In this document: piece by piece, positions 1-11,168 of the stretch
How the letters are laid out: each line of letters starts with the position of its first letter
Numbering within the stretch: position 1 is the first letter of the stretch
The notes under the pieces: generated by a model
Told to the model about the DNA's origin: nothing
Seen by the model: only the letters and a program-made list of their open reading frames with translations
The model's database searches: none
Assembly: GCF_042477335.2 (NCBI RefSeq)
Contig: NC_091247.1
Location: 40,165,501 to 40,229,500, forward strand
DNA from: Ovis canadensis
Lineage: Eukaryota > Chordata > Mammalia > Artiodactyla > Bovidae
Length of the DNA: 64,000 nt
Reading direction: 5' to 3'
Translations under genes and position numbers: made by a program

Positions 1-499
1 AAGCCACAACTGTCTGTGGAAGACATCATCAAGAAGAAAGTAAAAGCCATTACATAAATTGTATGCTGGAATTTCTTAGTGTTAAGATAAAAAGCAAGTC
101 AATAAGGAAAAAAGAAAAGCAGAGACTGTGGTTGCAGTGTGCAGTATTACATTCTTGGTGATAAACCAGATTGAGCTCTGGAGCAGCCACAAATAAGTCT
201 TTTGACTTATTGGTCCTGAAAGTAAAAGAAGACTCTTGAATATGCTTGATTTTGTGAAAATACCATATTTTGGGGAGAGTTGGTTGTGGGGAGTGATACA
301 GTGCTAAAGAAAAGGGCAACTAGCATATTCAAGCACAACATATCATAGAAATAGATAAAAGGAAAGCTTGAAGAATGTAGTGTAATGAATTAGGGTTGGA
401 TTTGATTTACAAAACAATGGAAATCATTGAAAGCCACATCTTTTGAATAAGGTATGTTAGTGACATACACAGTATACTTAGGTTAAAAGGAAAAAAGAA
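1..499. other. PPP3R1 intron, no recognised element
   Basis: AT-rich. The first 57 bases read as an 18-codon open end (KPQLSVEDIIKKKVKAIT then TAA) of unknown meaning; see findings. Nothing else is recognised. Confidence 0.4.
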
Positions 500-508
500 T
501 ATGACTTA

Positions 509-634
509 AAAATTAATTATTTTTAATTGGAGGATAATTACCCTATAGTGTTGTGTTGGTTTCTGCCATACATCAACATGAAACAGCCATGGGTATATGT
601 ATGTCCTCTCCCTCTTGAACCTCCCTCCTGAGAG
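509..634 (-). mobile_element. L1 3' UTR fragment, antisense
   Basis: Ruminant L1 3' end read in reverse (TTTAATTGGAGGATAATTAC..., CATACATCAACATGAA). It is flanked by TATGACTTA at 500-508 and 635-643, a likely target-site duplication. It is strongly 5'-truncated. Confidence 0.75.
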
Positions 635-643
635 TATGACTTA

Positions 644-1469
644 TAAGCCAAGTTATTACTAACTTAGAAAACTTGAAGATGTGTTATCTGACCTATTAAA
701 TGTATGCTTTTTCATTAACTTATTGCATATTTTGATTTGGATCACAGTGTAAATAAACCAAAAGGAGAAAAAACAATAGCAATACAATTTTTTGGTTTTT
801 ATCTACCTGCAATGTGGAAATACTGTCATTATTCCCTTTTCTCCACACTTGGCCCAAGAGTACAGGTTGAGTTGAGAAACGGAAATATTTAGTATCTCTT
901 AGCCCAATATTCCATGTTAACTCTTCTGGTGGAACTAACAAGGAAAAGAAATTGTAAAGTATTTTAAGAAATCCCTTTATCCAGCTTTTACCATCAAGCT
1001 TTTCAGGTTAAGCAGTTTTACTTAACTCTCTGGGTCTTTATTTCTCATCAGAGTTTTTCATTTCCAAGGTTTCTTCCAGCTTTTTGCATTACATGGCTTT
1101 TCTATGACAGATTTTCTTCTGAAACTCAGTGAGCTCTGAAAATTCTAAGAATGTTTTTTTGGATTAAGTGTGTAGCTTCTTTTGTGACATCTTTGGCCAG
1201 TATTCATTGCCTTGTGAATTTTGATGTCGTGGATCATTTTTGACTGTCTTTTATGTAAAGTAGAAGTTAGTGTTACATAGCGTTCGCATTTTGAAGGAGC
1301 ATTCTAGAAGAAAGGAAGGAAACCGTTTCCAGTATTAGTAATGAAAAAGCTGAAGTCACTTACAGTCCCTGTACATGTTAAAAGAATAACAAGGCAATTT
1401 TATAAACAGTCTTATTCCAGTAAGTTCTACACCTTGGATGAAACAGACAAATTCCTTGAAAAATGAATA
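644..1469. other. Intronic AT-rich sequence, nothing recognised
   Basis: No splice-consistent coding exon or known repeat was recognised by eye. Confidence 0.4.
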
Positions 1470-1792
1470 CAGGCAGACCTCTTTTCATTGTATTTCACTT
1501 TATCATGCTTGCAATATTGCATATTTTTTCATTGTTATATTTGTTATGGTGATTGTGATCAGTGATCTTTGATATTTCTGTTATGACTTGCCAAAGGCTC
1601 AGATAATAGCACTTTTTAGCGGTAAAGTATCTGTAGGTTTTTTTACATAATGCTATTGCATACTTAATAGAGTACAGAATAGTGTAAACATATTCATAAC
1701 TTTTATATATGCTTTGGAAAAAAAAAATCATGTGACTTGCTCTTTTTGCAATAGTCTAGAACCAAATCTGTGATATCTTCAAGGTATACCTG
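1470..1792 (+). mobile_element. Tigger1-type DNA transposon, internally deleted
   Basis: Starts CAGGCAGACCTC after TA and ends GGTATACCTG, matching Tigger/mariner terminal inverted repeats. The inside holds only terminal-region sequence and no transposase, so it is a MITE-like relic. Confidence 0.75.
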
Positions 1793-1851
1793 TTCCTAAA
1801 ACTGACACAAAAGGGAATAGAAAATCTTAATAGCATTATATCTATTAATGA

Positions 1852-2666
1852 AATCAAGATTGCCGGGAAAAATATCAATAACCTTAGATATGCAGATGAC
1901 ACCACCCTTATGGCAGGAAGTGAAGAAGAACTGAAGAGCCTCTTGATGAAAGTGAAAGCGGAGAGTAAAAAAGTTGGCTTAAAGTTCAACATTCAGAAAA
2001 CTAAGACCATGGCATCCAGTCCCATCACTTCATGGCAAATAGATGGGAAAACAGGGGAAACGGTAACCGACTTTTATTTTTCTGGGCTCCAGAATCACTG
2101 CAGATGGTGACTGCAGCCATGAAATTAAAAGATGTACTCCTTGGAAGGAAAGTTATGACCAACCTTGACAGCATATTAAAAAGCAGAGGTACTACTTTGT
2201 CAACAAAGGTTTGTCTAGTCAAGGCTATGGTTTTTCCAGTAGTCATGATGTGAGAGTTGGACTATAAAGAAAGTTGAGTGCCAAAGAATTGATGAGCCTT
2301 TGAACTGTGGTGTTGGAGAAGACTCTTGAGAGTCCCTTGGACTGCAAGGAGATCCAACCAGTCTATCCTAAAGGAAATCAGTCCTGGGTGTTCATTGGAA
2401 GGACTGATTTTGAAGCTGAAACTCCAATACTTTGGCCACCTGATGCGAAGAGCTGACTCATTTGGAAAGACCCTGGTGTTGGGAAAGATTGAAGGCAGGA
2501 GGAGAAGGGGACAACAGAAGTTGAGTTGTTTAGATGGCATCAACGACTCATTGGACATGAGTTTGGGTAGACTGCAGGAGTTGGTGATGGACAGGGAGGC
2601 CTGGCGTGCTGTGGTTCATGGGGTTGCGAAGAGTCGGACACCACTGAATGACTGAACTGAACTGAA
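1852..2666 (+). mobile_element. BovB LINE, 5'-truncated 3' half
   Basis: Begins in the reverse transcriptase ([30 protein letters not shown] region) and ends in the typical ACTGAACTGAACTGAA tail. It carries frameshifts and stops. It sits inside the old L1. Confidence 0.85.
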
Positions 2667-3147
2667 TACCAAAAATGCTATAGAAAACTATAGACCTATA
2701 TTCACCGTGAACATAGGTGCAAAAATCCTTAAATATTTTTAAATCACATAAATAATGTGTAAAAAGGACAGTAAAGCATGATCAAGTGGAGTTTATCCCA
2801 GGAGTATGATTTTAACTTAAAAAAAGAAAATCAATGTGATTCACTATATTGACATAATAAAAGAGGAAAAAATTTCAATAGGTTTAGCAGAGTATTTGTT
2901 TGAAGAGTTCAGTACCCATTAATGATAAATACTTTTGGTAAATTAAGAACAGAAAGGAATTTTCTCAACCTGATAAAGGGCACCTACAAAAAAAAACCTA
3001 CAGCTAGTGTCATACTTATTTAATGATAAAGGACTGAATGCTTTCCATGTAAGATTGGGGGGGAAAAGCAGTTTTTCATTCTAATTGTAGTCAAACTCGT
3101 ACTAGAAGTTCTAGCCAGTACATTAAGTCCAGAAGAAGAAATAAAAT

Positions 3148-3343
3148 ATGAAAGTGAAAATCGCTCAGTCATGTTGGACTCTTTATGACCCTGTGGGCTA
3201 TACAGTCCATAGAATTCTCCAGGCCAGAATGTTGTAGTGGGTAGCCTTTCCCTTCTCCAGGGGATCTTCCCAATCCAAGGATCAAGCCTCGGTCTCATGC
3301 ATTGCAGGCAGATTCTTTACCAGCAGAGCCGCAAGGGAAGCCC
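3148..3343 (-). mobile_element. Bov-tA SINE, antisense
   Basis: Reverse-strand tRNA-derived ruminant SINE ending AAGGGAAGCCC. GAAATAAAAT occurs on both sides (3138-3147, 3344-3353) as a target-site duplication within the L1. Confidence 0.85.
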
Positions 3344-3785
3344 GAAATAAAATGTATTCAGATTGAAAAGGCAGGAGTAAAATTGTCTTTATTCTTAGAT
3401 GACATGGTTGTGTTTGTAGTAAATCCTGTTACCAGAAATAAGTGAGTTTAGCAAGATTGTAGGCTACAAGGATGATATTCAAAAACCAGTGGAATTTCTA
3501 TATAATAGCAGTGAGCAATTGAAAAGAATGAAATTAATAAGAATATTATTTATAGTAAAATAAAAACATTGGGATATTCAAGTGTAAATTAACCAACTAG
3601 ATGTTAAGATCTGTAGATTGAACTATGAAACATCACTGAGAGGAAACTTAAAAAGACCTAAATAAATGGAGGAAGGTACCATATTCCTAGATTGGAAGAC
3701 TTTGATACTCTCAAGGTATTGTTTTGACTCAGATTGATCTGTAGAGTTAAGACAATCTCAGTCAAATTTTCAGCAGGGTTTTAAT

Positions 3786-3903
3786 GCTGGTGCTAAACCG
3801 CTTCAGTCGTGTCCGACTCTGTGCGACCCCATAGATGGCAGCCCACCAGGCTCCCCCATCCCTGGGATTCTCCAGGCAAGAACACTGGAGTGGGTTGCCA
3901 TTT
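3786..3903 (-). mobile_element. Bov-A2 SINE fragment, antisense
   Basis: CGCTTCAGTCGTGTCCGACT through CTGGAGTGGGTTGCCA. Only one A monomer is present. Confidence 0.8.
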
Positions 3904-4593
3904 TTTAAATAAAAACTACCAAATAATTATTAATTCTATATAGAAAAATCACAGGTCTTAGAAGAGCCAGCACAGTTTTGGAAAGAGACAAGAAAGTGTG
4001 AGGACAGTGTCCCCTGATTTAGAGACTTACTATGAAACATAAAGCTGTGGTATTCACATAAGATAGATAAGCACATCTAGAGGGTATAAACCCCTGTATG
4101 TTTTTATTCACTTGATTTTTTAAAACATTTTTAATTGGATATTTTATATGTAACATTTTGTGAATTTAAGGTACAATTTGTTGATTTGTATAGTTAATTG
4201 GTTTTTGACAAAAACATCAAAGATACCATTGTAAGGGGAGCCTTTTAAACAAATAGTTGAAATGAAAGTTTCCCCTTAACTTACATACAGAAAACATTTG
4301 GTCATAAGTTTAAACCGTAAAAGCTACAACTGTGGAACTTCTAGAAGAAAACATCAGCCAAAATCTTCTTATTAAAGGCAGAGATTTTTAGTTGATCTGC
4401 GAAACATGAATCATTAAAGAAAAAAAAGGGTCTCATCAAAATTGAAAGTTTTTGCTCTTTAAAGGCAGTTTATAAGCAGCATATAAAGCTGTCTTTGTAA
4501 AAAGTAAGATACTTGAAATACCTCCACCTGACAAAGGACTTGCACCAGTCAGTCTAAAAAGAGAATCACATAACTTTTAAAAGACAACCAGAC

Positions 4594-4780
4594 AGTGAAG
4601 AATCCGCCTGCAGTGCAGGAGACCCAGGTTCAGTCCCTGGGTTGGGAAGATCCCCTGGAAAAGGGAATGGCTACCCACTCCAGTATTCTTGCCTGGAGAA
4701 TTTCATGGATGGAGGCCTGGCAGGCTCATGGGGTTGCAGAGTCAGACATGACTGAGCAACTAACATTTTCCCTTTCACAG
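4594..4780 (+). mobile_element. Bov-tA SINE
   Basis: Plus-strand SINE starting within the tRNA head (GTGAAGAATCCGCCTG) and ending near CTTTCACAG. It is slightly 5'-truncated and nested in the old L1. Confidence 0.8.
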
Positions 4781-5707
4781 TTAAAGAGATAAAGGACTTG
4801 AAGTCATGTAACAAATGAAGATATATGAGTTGCCAATAATCACGTGGAAAAGATCCTCAAGATCATTAATCCTCAGAGAAATGCAGGTTAAAACTACAAT
4901 CACATACTTCTGCCATCCACCAGAATGGCTCAACTTAAAAAGGCTCGTAATACCATGATCTGGCAAGGAGATAGAGAGAGCCCTTGGAATTCTCAGGTAG
5001 TGCTGGTGGGAGTGTCAAACGGCACACCCACTTTGGAAAACTTCTTAACAGTTTCTGAAAATCAGACCCTATGATCCAGCAATTCAAGAAAACATTTGTT
5101 TACACAAATGTTAAGTATAATATTCTTAGAAGCTTTATTCCTAATAGTTTCAGATAGGAAATAATAGGAATGTCTATTAAAAGATGAATGCTTAAACTGA
5201 TTGGGAAGTATTCATACGATGGAATATATATACTACTCTGCTGTAAAAAAAGAAGAAACTACTGACATGTGAACCAACCCGATTAACGTCAGAAACTTGA
5301 TGAGAAAAAGAAGACGTCAAAAACTTAATGAGAGAAAGAAGAGTACGTACGTATGATTCCATTTACATGAAATTCTAGACAGAATTTAGTTGCAGAAAGC
5401 AAATCAGTGGTTGCCTAGAGTTGTGATGGGGAGGTAAGTGGGGTTTGTTTGTGATTGATTGAAAGGGACCCAAGGAAACATTTGGAATGACAGACATGTG
5501 CTTTTTGTCTTGATTGCAGCGCCACTTCCATAGACGTATACATTTGTCAAAACCTGTAGAACTATATGATGATGTGTTTTGGGAATATCATTTATTTCCC
5601 AAAGTTGGCTTAAAATTTCTTTTTAACATTTTATTTACAACTTGATAATCCTTTTGTTGGTGCTGATGTCTTGTTTTTGTATATTTGATAATTAATATTT
5701 TTAAGTT

Positions 5708-5923
5708 GGCTTCACTCATAGCTCAGTCGGTAAAGAATCTGCCTGCAATGCAGGAAACCCAGGTTTGATTCCTGGGTTGGGAAGATCCCCTAGAGGAGGA
5801 AATGGCAACCTAGTCCAGTACTCTTTCTTGGAGAATTCCATGGACAGAGGAGCCTGGCAGGCTACAGTTCATGGGGTCACAAGAGTCGGACACGACTTAG
5901 CAACTAAACCACCACCACCACCA
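5708..5923 (+). mobile_element. Bov-tA SINE with ACC-repeat tail
   Basis: GGCTTCACTCATAGCTCAG head through GGACACGACTTAGCAACTAA, followed by (ACC)n. Confidence 0.85.
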
Positions 5924-6230
5924 TTTTAAAGTGTGTAATAATTTAATCTAGAAATACCAAAAGCGCATATTTCATCTTGCTTTAGAAAATCGTGATATAC
6001 CCCCTAAAATCTAAATATTTTAAAAGTGGTTGAAAGTTTTTCACTTGTAAGAAAAAGACACAGTACAAATGTCCATATTTCATAATATACTTTTTTGATT
6101 CTCTTTCAATATTAATAGGGAGTTTTCTTTGTTTTGTTTCATTGTCAAACTGTTCTGTGCAGAACATAAATATTAGACTGTTAGTCTATAGAAAAGGTCA
6201 GTATAAAATTAGGTGTGTATTTTGAAGCTG

Positions 6231-6635
6231 ATTCAGTTCAGTTCAGTTGCTTGGTTGTGTCCGACTCTGTGACCCTATGGACTGCAGCACACCAGGCTTC
6301 CCTGTCCATCACCAACTCCCGGAGCTTACTCAGACTCATGTCCGTTGAGTCAGTGATGCCATCCAACCATCTCATCCTCTCTTGTCCCCTTCTCTTCCCG
6401 CCTTCAATCTTTCTCAGCATCAGGTCTTTTCAAATGAGTCAGTTCCTTGCATCAGATGGCCAAAGTATTGGAGTTGGAGCTTCATCATCAGTCCTTCCAA
6501 TGAATTTTCAGGACTGATTTCCCTTAGGATGGGCTCGTTGGCTCTCCTTGCAGTCCAAGGGACTATCAATAGTCTTTTCCAACACAACAGTTTGAAAACA
6601 TCAATTCTTCGGTGCTCAGCTTTCTTTATAGTCAG
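6231..6635 (-). mobile_element. BovB LINE 3' end, antisense
   Basis: Starts with TTCAGTTCAGTTCAG (reverse of the BovB tail) and runs about 400 bases into the ORF2 C-terminal region with stops and indels. Confidence 0.85.
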
Positions 6636-7074
6636 TCTATGGAGCTGCTTATGAAGGTTTTTATATGTGATGGTCTCTTCTGCGCCCCCTGGTGGTTTTG
6701 ATTTCTTATTTGGGATAACATTGGAAATACAGTCATTACTTTTGTTGAATTTTACAGAAGACTTGAAAACTTTTAAACTAGTCTTTACTTTGAAAACCTA
6801 CCCAATAGCTTCTGTTGACAATAGTGTAAGGCTTTAATCATATGATACTCTTTATAATAATTACTTAAAAAAAAAAGACAGGGTTTTTTGTTTGTTTGTT
6901 TTTTTGACAGTAACAACCTAGTTAATAATGAGGGGAAAAATTATTAGGCAATACCACAGAAATAAAATTCTGCAAACAAGGCCTACCTAAGAGGATGCTA
7001 AATTTAGATCAGAGTTTGAGAAGAAAATAGGATGTTTGAATAATCTCAGAGTACTCCTCCCTCTATTTTTTGAT

Positions 7075-7345
7075 GAAAAGGAAAGATAGTAGACTTACAG
7101 TGGAGAAGTCTGACAGAAACCCCTTTGGCCACCCTTGACAATGATGAAGTGAGAAGGGCACATTATTTCCACGGTATTCTTGCCCCAAATGCATTCTAAT
7201 CATAAAATAAAACATCAGCAACTCATGCTGGAGGACATTATACAAAACACTGGATCAAAAGTTTTCAAAGACAAGATAAAAATTGAATTGTCACAAATTG
7301 GAGGAGACTTAAGGAAAAATTACCAAGAAGTTGCAAAAATAATAA
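7075..7345 (+). mobile_element. Probable ancient L1 3' UTR remnant
   Basis: Degenerate match by eye to old L1 3' ends (GATAGTAGACTTACAGTG, AACATCAGCAACTC..., GGAGGACATTATACAAAA). An 84-codon open frame here is not a gene. Confidence 0.4.
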
Positions 7346-7459
7346 AGTCTCAGTTATCACATACCCAGCTTCTTCTGATGTTAACATTTCACAGATTTGA
7401 AATGCAATTATTGTTATCAAAATCGAGAAATTAATCATTGTTACAACATTGTAAGCTCT

Positions 7460-9211
7460 TATCAGTTCAGTTCAGTTGCTCAGTCGTGTCCGACTCTTTG
7501 CAACCCCACGAATCGGAGCACGCCTGGCCTCCCTGTCCATCACCAACTCTCGGAGTTCACTCAGACTCATGTCCATCGAGTCAGTGATGCCATCCAGCCA
7601 TCTCATCCTCTGTCATCCCCTTCTCCTGCCCCTAATCCCTCCCAGCATCAGAGTCTTTTCCAACGAGTCAGCTCTTTGCATGAGGCGGCCAAAGTACTGG
7701 AGCTTCAGCTTTAGCATCATTCCTTCCAAAGAAATCCCAGGGCTGATCTCCTTCAGAATGGACTGGTTGGATCTCCTTGCAGTCCAAGGGACTCTCAAGA
7801 GTCTTCTCCAACACCACAGTTCAAAAGCATCAGTTCTTCAGCACTCAGCATTCTTCACAGTCCAACTCTCACTTCCGTACATGACCACTGGAAAAACCAT
7901 AGCCTTGACTAGACAGACCTTTGTTGGCAAAGTAATGTCTCTGCTTTTTAATATATCTAGGTTGGTCATAACTTTTCTTCCAAGAAGCAAGCATCTTTTA
8001 ATTTCATGGCTGCAGTCACCGTCTGCAGTGATTTTGGAGCCCAAAAAAATAAAGTCTGACACTGTGTCCACTGTTTCCCCATCTATTTCCCATGAATGAG
8101 GGGACCAGATGCCATGATCTTCGTTTTCTGAATGTTGAGCTTTAAGCCAACTTTTTCACTCTCTCTTTCACTTTTAAGAGGCTTTTTAGCTCCTCTTCAC
8201 TTTCTGCCATAAGGGTGGTATCATCTGCATATCTGATGTTATTGATATTTCTCCCGGCAATCTTGATTCCAGCTTGTGCTTCTTTCAGCCCAGCGTTTCT
8301 CATGATGTACTCTGCATAGAAGTTAAATAAGCAGGGTGACAATGTACAGCCTTGACATACTCCTTTTCCGATTTGGAACCAATCTGTTGTTCCATGTCCA
8401 GTTCTAACTGTTGCTTCCTCACCTGCATATCGGTTTCTCAAGAGGCAGGTCTCTCAGAATTTTCCCATCTCTTTCAGAATTTTCCACAGTTTATTGTGAT
8501 CCACACAGTCAAAGGCTTTGGCATAGTCAGTGACGCAGAAATAGATGTTTTTCTGGAACTCTCTTGCTTTTTCGATGATCCAGTGGATGTTGACAATTTG
8601 ATCTCTGGTTCCTCTGCCTTTTCTAAAACCAGCTTGAACCATCAGGAAGTTCACAGTTCACGTATTTCTGAAGCCTGGCTTGGAGAATTTTGAGCATTAC
8701 TTGACTAGCATGTGAGATTAGTGCAATTGTGCGGTAGTTTGAGCATTTTTTGGCATTGCCTTTCTTTGGGATTGGAATGAAAATTGACCTTTTCCAGTCC
8801 TGTGGTCACTGCTGAGTTTTCCAAATTTGCTGGCATATTGAGTGCAGCACTTTCACAGCATCATCTTCTAGGATTTGAAATAGCTCAACTGGAATTCCAC
8901 CACCTCCACTAGCTTTATTCGTAGTGATGCTTTCTAAGGCCCACTTGACTTCACATTCTAGGATGTCTGGCTCTAGGTGAGTGATCACACCATCATGATT
9001 ATCTTGGTCGTAAAGATCTTTTTGTACAGTTCTTCTGTGTATTCTTGCCACCCCTTCTTAATATCTTCTGCTTCTGTTAGGTCCATATCATTTCTGTCCT
9101 TTATCGAGCCCATCTTTGCATGAAATGTTCCCTTGGTATCTCTAATTTTCTTGAAGAGATCTCTAGTCTTTCCCATTCTGTTGTTTTCCTCTATTTCTTT
9201 GCATTTATCGC
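7460..9211 (-). mobile_element. BovB LINE, 1.75 kb, antisense
   Basis: Reverse-oriented BovB from its tail (TTCAGTTCAGTTG) back through the reverse transcriptase, with [14 protein letters not shown] encoded near 8210. The frame is broken by several shifts and stops. Flanking TGTAAGCTCT (7450-7459) and TGTAAGCGCT (9212-9221) look like a target-site duplication with one mismatch. Confidence 0.88.
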
Positions 9212-9221
9212 TGTAAGCGCT

Positions 9222-10991
9222 ATATTTTAGTGGGGATAAAAAGTGACTTTTCCAAGATTCTTTTCAGGATACCACCTCACATTTAGTTGTTTCTTTGAAA
9301 ATACTATTATTGCTGGAAGGATTTGATAGACTTACTTTGTTTTTAAATCATAAACAAACCAATAGGTAATAAATTATTTATAAAGTGGCTGTTAGATTTT
9401 TTGAAGGAATAGTGTTTTGTTCTTTATTACAATTATACAAATTTTGGAAATTGGCTAAAATTTGAGGAAAGCTTGTTTTTCTACCATTCTGCTTTTCCTC
9501 AAAACCACCTAACAGTCGAGTAGCAACTTTGTGTGTGTGTGTGTGTGTTTAGTAATAACAGTGCTTGAAGGCCTACATCTCTTTGCTGCTGTTGGGAATC
9601 TCTTATATTCTTTTTTCTAAATGAGAAAAAATATATATAATAATTTTTTGATGTTTCTTTATCTGAGATGATGAATAGATAGGCAACTTTCTATATATAT
9701 TATATATTCTTTAGTGTTATTATGTCCAATTAGAAATACTTATTTAAACTTAGAGTAGCATCATGAGATCTATGAAAGCAACTTCTTAATTATTTTATAT
9801 GTTAATACTAATAAGATTCTTGAAATCACTTTAAATAAGTAACCATCTAGATTGTACCTTTGTTCCTGAGTATATTCAAGGATGGATTGATCTGGGTAAG
9901 GTTTCAATCATTTAATTTGGTTGTTTTCTGTGTTAACATTCCATAGTAATAGCTGTATTTTAGAAACTCAGACTAAAAGATCTGTTTTTAATATCTTGAT
10001 TTTTAGAGGCAGGCATATATGTATGATTATAAGATTATCTGTTTTAATACTTTGTATAGTATAGTTTAAATTGAATATGTAGAAACTTTCAACTACTAGA
10101 AAAGATAGTCCCTCCCAGAGGTATCCTTACAAAACGTGGAGAAATAGCATGAGTCTCAAGTTGAGACTTGGCAAAACATGAAAAACAGTGTCTCTGAGTC
10201 ACAAGATGAGTCAAAAGGGTGAGGTTTGTTTGTTTTTCCTTGTTCATCTGTTCTAAAGGGAGTGTGATTCCAAGTAGCTGAAAAAAATCTTCGATGAAAG
10301 ATGGTGCCAAAAGTTGGAATTCTTTATATTTAGAAGTACAGATCTGAAACATTCAGTGGTGTTGCCAGGATGGATTTGATCTGTGCCTAATTTTTAGGAG
10401 ATTGGTAATAACTGTAAATGAAAAGTAACCTTTAAAAATATTTAACTTTTATGAAAGTTTTTCCTTAAAATTTAATAAAAAATTAAAAGGTGCTGGGTTT
10501 TATTTGTTCATACTTGCGAAGAGTGATCTTTAGACGAATATTCAAGAAGCTGGCAGCATTGGAGGGAGACTTTGAATATTGAACTGTATTCAAACCTTGT
10601 TCAGATTTTGAACCATGAACTGTTAGAAATAAACTAAATTAAAATTTTAAAACAGAAATGAAAATCAGAGTGCCTGGTGTACATAGCAGAGATTGATTTA
10701 GTCCGCCTGATATGAACCACCTGACTTTCATGATCAGCTTAGCATTGTCAATCCTGTAATATCTTGGTACTCAGCATACAGTTGGTTGTATGTTATGGCG
10801 GGTGCACACAGGCAAAGAGGTAATGAAAAAAATTTCATGATATATTTTCTTTGCTATAAGAAGTTATTCCATAGTATGTTCAACTCTAAATTAAACTGAA
10901 AATTAAACTATTGGATAACTGCTGAATTTCTTCTTGTAGTTATCATACAATCATTTGGTAAATCGTGCTGCCTCTTTTTGTTTGCTTTTAG
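9222..10991. other. PPP3R1 intron, AT-rich
   Basis: Contains the (GT)9 microsatellite at 9531-9548 and A/T runs. No gene or transposon recognised. Confidence 0.4.
9531..9548 (+). repeat. (GT)n microsatellite
   Basis: Nine GT units in a row, then TTTAG. Confidence 0.85.
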
Positions 10992-11168
10992 TTGATGCTG
11001 ATGAAATTAAAAGGCTAGGAAAGAGATTTAAGAAGCTCGATTTGGACAATTCTGGTTCTTTGAGTGTGGAAGAGTTCATGTCTCTACCTGAGTTACAACA
11101 GAATCCCCTAGTACAGCGAGTAATAGATATATTCGACACCGATGGAAATGGAGAAGTAGACTTTAAAG
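10992..11168 (+). CDS. PPP3R1: PPP3R1 coding exon: EF-hand 1 and most of EF-hand 2
   Basis: The acceptor is ...TTTTAG and the donor is GTAAGA. The exon enters with two bases of Phe15 and ends with the first base of Glu74, so the last Ca2+ ligand of EF-hand 2 is split by the intron. It encodes the first loop (DLDNSG, near residue 31) and the second (DTDGNG, near residue 63). Confidence 0.96.

Larger units (their letters stand above)
1793..5590 (+). mobile_element. Ancient L1, ORF2 remnants, broken by later insertions
   Basis: Degenerate L1 ORF2 in plus orientation in pieces: 1793-1851, about 2667-3147, 3344-3785, 3904-4593 and 4781-5590. Recognisable pieces include an ENYRPI-like segment near 2685 and the ORF2 3' end near 4930-5270. 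Frames are riddled with stops. It has been interrupted by a BovB and three SINEs. Confidence 0.65.

Noticed and set aside
7476-8099. 207-codon plus-strand open frame
   Set aside because: It is the antisense of a BovB element (7460-9211); the peptide is the familiar reverse reading of BovB ORF2, not a gene.
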